This document shows, one piece after another, positions 47,201 through 56,200 of a DNA stretch of 64,000 nt (position 1 is its first letter; each line of letters starts with the position of its first letter). The stretch lies in the NCBI RefSeq assembly GCF_027887165.1, contig NC_077227.1:79244930-79308929 (forward strand), written 5' to 3'. The notes below the pieces were generated by a model. That model saw nothing but the letters and a program-made list of their open reading frames with translations, was not told the DNA's origin and made no database searches. Source of the stretch: Monodelphis domestica. Lineage: Eukaryota > Chordata > Mammalia > Didelphimorphia > Didelphidae. The position numbers and the translations under genes were made by a program.

Positions 47201-50200
47201 CTTAATTTATTACATATTATCTTTATTTGTATATATTTAGCTTATGTTAATTAATTTTTTAATTAACCAAATAGCTTATTTTAAAAAAATTACAGTAATT
47301 CAAAACCAGAAGGAATCTCAATAATCACTTAGCCCACCCCTCTCATTTTATAGATGAAGAAGTGACATTTCAGAGGGATTACATTTTTTTTTCAGCTCAA
47401 ACCAGGTAGTTGATATCCAGAATTAGATAAATTGAGGGATGTTATATTAATATATAGTTAAAATGAATATATGACCAGTAAGAATGGTTCTTTTTTTAAA
47501 AACACTGTTAAATATTTGTTTGATGTTAAAACCACATATCAACATGACAATCAAAAGTAGTGTTCTAGCACATTGTTTATTTATACATAAAAATAAAAGG
47601 TAGCAAAATAATGTTAGTGAAGCTAAAACCAGTACTTTAGCAAATAAGATTCAGAAAAATTTGGTAAGTGATATATAACATATTTCTAAAGAATTGGTAG
47701 AATAGTTTCAAGACAGATGGTGGGTGTACTTCATCTTAAATTCATATTAGGCACATGTATAAGCATGGTCAGAAAACTGATATCACCCTGCAAAGAATAA
47801 CAGCTGCCCTCTGTGGAAGTTCATCATACTTAAAGCCTGGTTGATATTCTTAATGAAGAGATACAAAGCAATATATGCATAGTCATAGTGTGAACCTCAT
47901 AGGATGGTACGCCTCAAAAAATAACCCCAAAGTATTGACTTAAATGAGATAAGATAGATTTCAACATTATTATTATTACTATTTTAAATTTAATTAATTT
48001 AGAATATTTTCTCATGGTTACATGATTCATATTCTTTCCTTCCCCTCCCCTCTCCCTCTTCCTGTATCCAATGAGCAATTCAACTGGGTTTTATATGTAT
48101 CATTGTTCAAGATCTATTTTCTTATTATTAATATTTGCAATAGAGTGATCATTTAGAGTCTACATCCCCGATCATATCCCCATCGAACTATGTGATCAAG
48201 GAAACAACATTTTTTATTATAAATAATGAAAGATATATGTCCTTTACATAAAGAATACCAGTGTTTTCTTTTTATAGCAATCAAAACCTCATGTTTTCTC
48301 ATTCAGCCTTATTTTCCCCTCATTAAAATGGCTTAGTTCAACTCTGATCAAAATCTGCCCACTCCAGTTTCATAATGAATCACCTTGCATTTAAAATGCA
48401 GATTTTAATCTGTTGTCTTCATGTATTGCAAGCAACATAGTTCCTTCTTAGAGAAGAGTGAAACTGGATTATAATTCAGTAGAGAAGTGGATTAATATTA
48501 TTTGCCATTTGCTATCACTGTGTTTTTATCATGAAGTAAATTATGTTTTGGCACAAATCTGTTTTTGCCTCATTCCAATCCATAATTCCTTCCAATAGCC
48601 ATGAAACCAGCTCCTACAAGTGCTTTCTTGCCATTTGCATCAGTGTTACCTTGGTTCATTTCAACTTGCTTTATTTTTCCAGCTTCAGGTATAATTATTA
48701 TATCGCATATATTCTTATAATAATACAAAACATTTACAAGGTACTTTGACCACAACAATCCTGTGAGTTAAATATTATAGATACTGTGAGGAAACTAAGG
48801 CTTTTAGAGTTTATATGATTTTCCTGTGGTCATATTGCAAGTGTCATTGGAGCTAGGATTAAATCTTTTGGCTGATGTCATGGAAAGACAATCATGGGAA
48901 AGATTAATTGTGGCTAGATATTCTACTAGCATTTAAGGACTAAGAGGATGAAATTCCATAGCATGTTAATAACATCTTTATTTTAAAAGGATTTTAGTAG
49001 TGAAACTGAGGTTTTTTGTCTTTCAATTGTTTTTCAATCTTGTTTCTCTTTTCCCTGTCCTATGTAATATGGATAACTAAGTGGATTCTTGGATTTATTA
49101 GTTACTGTAGTTTAAATACTATTATTATAACACTATATATCTCTTTGCACCAGTTCAATTTTGAGGGCATCTATTAAATGTCTAGTATATATTTTGTACT
49201 TGGAATGCAAGGATGATTATGACTGTGTTATTAAGGTTGAGTCAGTTCAGTAGAAGGGACAGTATAGACACATGCATATGAGTGTGTGAGTATTTATGCA
49301 AATACAAATAACTTAGAATGTAGAAAATTTCATGAAGATGTAACAGCTTTCCATCTGTAGTTTTGGGGAACAAGATGCTCCTTTTAGGATAATCTGATCA
49401 CTCAGAATCTCTTCACCATGTTGCTGATTCAACTACTTCCCATCTCTCTCTGCCTCTTTTCCCCTCTCATTGGAGGGTGGAACACTAAACCTTTTCCAAA
49501 GCTTTCTTTTATAGATGGCAGCTTATTGACTTTACATCTGCAGCTTTGCTTGTAGCCAGGGAACATGATGCCACTTTTCTTCCTTCAACCCTTTCCTCTA
49601 GCTTCCCTTTGTGTTTTGTCTTCCCCTCTTAGATTGTAAGGGACGGCTAAGTGACTCAATGGTTAGAACATTAGGCCTGGAATCAGAAAGACTCAAGGCC
49701 AAATGTAGCATCAGACTCAGCTTTGTGACCCTGAGCAAGCTTTTATCTGTTTGCTTTAATCTACTGAAGAAGGAAATGGCAAAGCAAAGTATCTTTGCCA
49801 GGAAAACCCTCATGAATAGTATCACTGTGATATGGTCCATAGGGTCAAAGGGTCAGACAGGTCTAACAATAGTGTTAGATTGTAAACTTATTGAGGGTAG
49901 GGGCTGTTTTTTTTTCTTTTTTTTCACCCATCACCTAACACAGTGCCTGGCACATGGTAGGTGCTTAATGTTTATTGATTGAATTGAAAAACACATCTGT
50001 TCCAGTTAAAGTTCTAACAGTTCTTTATTTTAAGGTGGTTACAGGAAGACAGGGTCATTGTAGGACTGAGAAGTATTTGGTATCTTTTACTTTAGATGTT
50101 TCTGTTCAAAAAAATGTTTTACTGTTAAAAGTTCATCATTTTATATTCTAATCTGTTTGTTTTTTTTTTAGTACCAAGATAAAGAAGAAGTTGTTTTGTG

Positions 50201-53200
50201 GATGAATACTGTAGGACCATACCACAATCGCCAAGAAACATATAAATACTTCTCACTTCCTTTCTGTGTGGGATCGAAAAAAAGCATCAGCCACTACCAT
50301 GAAACACTGGGAGAAGCACTTCAAGGAGTTGAATTGGAGTTTAGTGGCCTAGATATAAAATTCAAAGGTAAATATTTTTGAATTTGTAAATTATGAATTT
50401 GTTCCTAAGAATTTTTTCTTTTTAAGTTAAATATTTACTTAGAAAATGCTATACATGATTTAATAGAGATTTCTATTGAAACATTTAGAAAAACATTTTA
50501 GCCTGACTACTTTTGTAATCTATTTAGAAAAATCCCTGTTTTCATAGTTTAAGTGATAGTCTTTTTCTAGCAACCTATAAATCTTTTTTGAGTCCCTGGA
50601 GGACAATGTCAAGGGAATTGGGTATAGTTAGCATAGAGAAGAGAATACTGAAGCCGAACATTATAACTGTCTTCAGGTATTTGAAAGGCTGTCATATGGT
50701 AAAAAAAATTGTACTTGTTAACCCCCTCAAAGTAGAACCAGGAGTAATGAATTGAAGATGTAAAGAGGTCCATTTAGGATTGATCTCAGGAAGAACTTGC
50801 TATAGTTAGAGCTGTCCAACAGTGGGTTGGGTCTCTTTGAAAGGCAGTGGATTTTAAATCCCTTGGAGATCTTCAAGCAGAGGCTAGATGATCACTTATC
50901 AGGTATATTTAAATATAGTAAGGCTGTCTTTCCTCTCTTTGTTAAGTTAGATGTCGGCTGAGGCACCTTCTAGCTCTTAAGTTCTGTGATACTAATATTC
51001 CCATAGATGATGATTCAGGGTGAGGAAGAGACTCAACAGAACTTTGGGCTAGGTCCCAGACTTAAACTTGAGTCATTGACTCCCAAACTATATTTTATAT
51101 AGCATATGTTCAAATGTTCTGATGAATCTACCTTCCTAATTTTGTATTATATATCATTCTCCTTTATTCACTTTGTTTCTGCCAACTGGCCTATTTACCA
51201 TTCTTTGTGAGGCATTGTGTTACATTGGAAAGAGAAAATATGAGTTCAAACCCTGGCTTTACTTTAATCTTTTTGGGCCTCATTTTACTTATCTGTAAAT
51301 TGAGGTGTTTGGACTAGATGGCCTCTAAAATCTCTTCTAATTCTAAATCCATGACCTTGTGATATGACATATCTGGAGGATCCTCCTTCCTCATCTCTAT
51401 GTTGTAAAATCTTAGCTCAAGTACCTTCTTTTATAGAAACCTATTCAGATCTTTGTATCATTGCTAGTATTTTGCTTTCTGAAAATTTTTTACTTGATTT
51501 TTTATCCACTTGGTATTTACTTATCCGTATTCATGCTGTTCCCTCCAAGTAACGTAAGCGAGAGGGCAGAGCGCTATTTTGTTTTTGTCTTTGTAAATTG
51601 TGCACCAGGTCTGGTTCCCTTATAAATAGTTGTTGAATGAATGAATAAATTTTACAGGCATTATCTGCTTTACTGATACAACATGCATTTACAATAAATG
51701 GTTTAATGTTTTAATAATAAAAATAAAGAGCCCTGGACTAGGAGTGAGGAAATAATGGCATCAAGTTCTAGCTCCCAACCAGAGGTAATATGACATTTGA
51801 TAAGTCACTTAATGTCTTTTGAGATTTAACTTCCTCATCTGTAAAGCAAAGGTATTAGACTAGATGGTCTCTAATATTCTTTGATGCCATGTTAAAACTT
51901 TTTTAAAAATAGCATCCTTTTTTATTGGGTTACCTAGAAATCTGTTTTTGCATATTGTTTTGTGTGATTTTTATGCTTATGTTTGAAACTGGAAAATGTA
52001 ACTATTACAAAAAAAATTTTGTTCTCTCTAAATGTTCTAAAATTGGTGCTAGAGTTACATAGGTGTCCTTACATACTGCTGCTTTCCCCATTGTAGTTTC
52101 AACAGGTTGGCATATGAAATGGGAATTTTGTGGAAACTATTGACAACACACAAAGGCCAACAAACAATAATGAAAAAGTTTGGAAACTTAGAAATGTATA
52201 AAATATATGAATAGTATTGTGTAATATCAACATATTTTATCTTTTAATACCACAAATATGCACAATTTCTCTGAATGTAATTTTTTTTAAAAAATGAAAA
52301 ATTGAAACTTCTTTTCCAGTAAAAAGGGAGGGCCCCAAATTTTTTATTCTGATACAAAGACAAAGTTAATAATCTTTATGGTTAAAGACCTCATTCTATT
52401 AGTATGAAATGTGTAAATAGAAGCATATATGAAATAATGTAAGGAGGCAGAGAATGCTATTTGGCTAGGAGGATTAAGGAGGCTTGAAGGAAGCTTAAAA
52501 TTCTAAAAAGCAATGAAAAAGAAATGGATAGCAGCTATGGGGGAGATAGCTATTACAGAGACATGGAATGCTGAGTTCTGGAACTAGCAGAACTGGCTAT
52601 AATATAGATTATATTGGGGTGATTGGGATAATTAATATGCAACAAGCTTAGGAAGGAGAATACAATGCAGTAGTTTCAGTTTTAGAGGCAGTAGAGAGAT
52701 ACTGAAACTTTTATTGAGTAGGGGAACAACATGGTCAGATTTGTGCTTTAAGAATATTATTTTGGTAGGTTATGGAAGATAGATAAGTGAGATACTGAAA
52801 GCCCAGTGTTCAGTTAGGAGACTCTGGTAATAGTCTAATAAGTGGCAAGTTCCTGCATTGGCAGCTTTTTGTAGCGGTCAGAAGAGAATGCATATGAGTT
52901 ATGTTGTAGAGGTAGAATGGATAGGACAGAGAACCTGATTGCATATATGGAGTAAAGGAGAGGGAAGAATTGAAAGTAATTGTTGATGATTAGAAGAATG
53001 ATAATAGAGGGGAGGTGATGAAGTGAAATCCTTTTTGGACATGTTGAGTTTGAGATACCTGTGGAACATTTAGCTTGAAAATCCACCTTGCAAAATTGGT
53101 GATGTGGGACAGGAATTTAGGAGAGAACCTAGAACTTATTCTCCTGTGTAGATTTTGGAGTTATTTATATAGAGATGAAATGGGAGGGCAAACATTTGGC

Positions 53201-56200
53201 AAGTGCTTGCTCTGTGCAGGGGATGCAAAATGCCAGTGCTTAGATCGGTCACATTATCATTGGATGAGACATTATATAAAGAAGGATGCCTTTTCATGGC
53301 AGATCGAAAGCTCAGTGGTGTTTAGGGCCTGGCAGCAAAGTAGCAGGCAAGATAATAGAGGCAATGAGGACTGGGAAACCATGGGCAGGGTATATTTGGG
53401 TTCAAGTGCTGACAGAGTTGGACTGATGGGGATTGGGTAGGGTGTTCAACTCTGGTGGAAAGTGGGAATTGGGAATTTTGGAGAAGGGGAAAGGTTGGCT
53501 CCTGGTGGTGCTCATCTGACCTGGTGCTTTTTTTCAGGCTGGGGAAGGGGAAGGAAAAGTCCTTTGCTTCCTGAATAGTTGATCATTGGTGGTTTTGGTC
53601 TGCTTTGGGGGTGAGTGCTAATTAAATAAAATACATAGGAGCTGATGAGATTACCAAGAAAGGATCTAGGACAATAAAAGCTTTGAAATCATCCACAGTT
53701 AAGGGGTGGGATGTAGATGATGATTCAGAAGAAAGTAATGAGTTATCAGAAAAGAAGGAGTACCCAGAGAGAATATTGTTAGAAAAACCCAGGAAAGAGG
53801 GTGAAGCAATGTTAAATTCAGAGAAGTCATTTAAGGGTGAGGGTTTAGTGATTAAGAGATCATTGGTAATGTTGGAGAGAACAGTTTGACTTGAGTGATG
53901 AGGTTAGAAGCCAATTTGGAAAGGAACGAGAAGTTAATGGAAAATAGGTTTGGTACTTTGAATGAATGGAATATTTACTTGTGAGCAGTCAGAACAGTTA
54001 TGCCATGGTGACAATTTTGTCATTTTTAGCTCCTCATTTATGTGTTAAATACTGACTTTTTTTTTTATCTATCTAGAAGCTTAATTATTCCTGAATTATA
54101 TCCAATTATTTGATTAAATTTAGGTTCCTTGAGAGCATGGACTATTTCATTTTTGTCTTTTTGTCCCTAGCTCCTGGTATATTCCTAATCATATGGTTAA
54201 AAGAAGCATTGGCAATGTGATTTAGTGGGAGGAGTACTGGAATGTGTGTTTTTGTCCTTATTCACTGCTGTGTTCCCCAAGAAGTGTCATCCATTTTACC
54301 TAATTCTTTGATCATTTTTTTCAAAATTCTTTAGAATTTCCTTATTCCCCAATCAGATCATTAATATGGCAAGGACTTCTGACTTCATCCCCATAGGACC
54401 CCCTTTCACTGATACAGATTCTAAGCTGTCTATAACTTATGATCTTGGTGAGTTGCTTAAAGGCCAGGAAAGAAAATGACTTGTCCATGATCACCTAGTT
54501 AGTTTGGGTCAGAGAAAAAAGCTGAAACCATGTCTTACTGACTTCACATATAGCACTCTCTTCTATCCATTGTCATCATGCTAGAATTTTATCACATAGT
54601 GAAGGGAAAAGAATGTTGAATTGTGTATGTTATGTCTTTATCTGATTTATATACTTTGGATATCTTCCAGTCTATTTCTTTATCACCTGTTTAATCAAAT
54701 GCATTGAAAATTTCTTTTAATTTTTTTTCTTACATAGTTGAGGTGAATAAATCATTCCCTTTTTTTCCTTCTAGTATTGTGGGTGTATACTAATTTAAAA
54801 AAAATCAAATTTCTTAATGAAGTTAGAGTTTTTGAAGTATATGGATGGGGTGAGATTTGGCCTTGAACTCCATTTTCTACTGTTTTTTAAAAGATTTAAG
54901 TTTTTTATGGACATATAACTTTTTATATCACCATAATTTCCCTCAGTGTCCCTCCTAAAGAATCATCTGATATATAATAAATAATATTTTTTAAAGATAA
55001 AAAAGAAGAAAATCAGCACTAACTGTTCAATCCATTGAAAAAGTGGAAATATGTGCAGTACCATATTTATGGCTCTCCCATGAGGTGGAGATCCTCCAAT
55101 GATGATACCTTGTTATGTATCTTCTTTGGAGTGATGTAATTCATTGTAAATTATTTCTGATAAGTTTTTTGGTTGTTTTTTTTTCTTTCTACAATGTACT
55201 TTATTCTGCATATTGTTTCCTTGTATTCTACTTAACTCTTCCTTAGTTCATATAGATCTTTTCATGCTTTTCTGTATTCATTAAATTCATTATTTTTTAT
55301 AGCATAGTAATATTTCATTCAAGTACCACAATTTCTTTAGCCATTCTCCAGTCAGTGGGTGTTTATTTTGTTTTTGTTTCTAATTCTTTGCTGAATTAAA
55401 TTAAAAACTAAATTAAATAGTTATGAAAAGTGCTCCTATAAATGTTTTGGTGCCTATGAGGAATATTAGGAATTTTTACTTAAAATGACCTCCTTAAGGC
55501 AAGTACAATCTCTAGGTCAAAGAATATGGGCATTTTAATAATTTTTATTTATATAATTCCTGATTCATAGCTCCATCAACATGACATTAGTGTGTCTATG
55601 AATCCCTTTAATGGGGTTGAGTATTCCTAACATTTGTCATCTTTGCCAATGTTTGTGAGATAAAACTTGAGTTGGTTCAATTTGCATTTCTCTAATTATT
55701 TGGACCAATCTTTCATATGTTTAATAATTGGTTTGCAGTTACTTTGAGAACTATTTATATCCTTTTACTTTATCTATTGGGCCCCAACAGTTTGGGGAAT
55801 ATTATGATTCCAGTCCCTAGGGGCATTTAGTCATGGCTCTTATCATTGATTTCTTATATACAGTAGGTTTTATTTAGGAATTCTCTATTTTGTGAAGAAA
55901 TCTTCATACAAGGTTGTCAGTCCCCCAAATTTCTCAACTGATTGACTCCTAGACTGCAAATGTAAGTAACTGGGAGAGTGGTGGTACCTTTGATAGAATA
56001 GGGAAGTTAGAAGAAAAGGTGGGTTTGATAGGGCAGATAAATAAGTTCAGTTTTGAAGAGGACATATAAATTCAAGAGAAGTACTATGTGCTTGTTACTC
56101 ATAGTCAAAGAAAACATTATGAAAATGAAGCTTTGTTTTATTTATTGATTTCTTAGTCTTCTGCACCTTAGAAGACAAGAATTGTAAAGGTAATTAGTTT

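Larger units (their letters stand above)
29218..50171 (+). other. TM9SF3: TM9SF3 intron 1 (20,954 bp)
   Basis: GT-AG intron. The first 250 bases belong to the CpG island. The rest is mostly repeat-derived (entries below). No alternative exon with convincing splice sites and a conserved frame was found. The first 900 bases past the island (29450-30100) hold nothing I recognise. Confidence 0.9.

Noticed and set aside
49611-49982. 123-residue frame as a candidate gene
   Set aside because: It is a translation across a tRNA-SINE and an L2 terminus.
53075-53440. 121-residue frame as a candidate gene
   Set aside because: It lies wholly in an antisense L2 relic and shows no domain.
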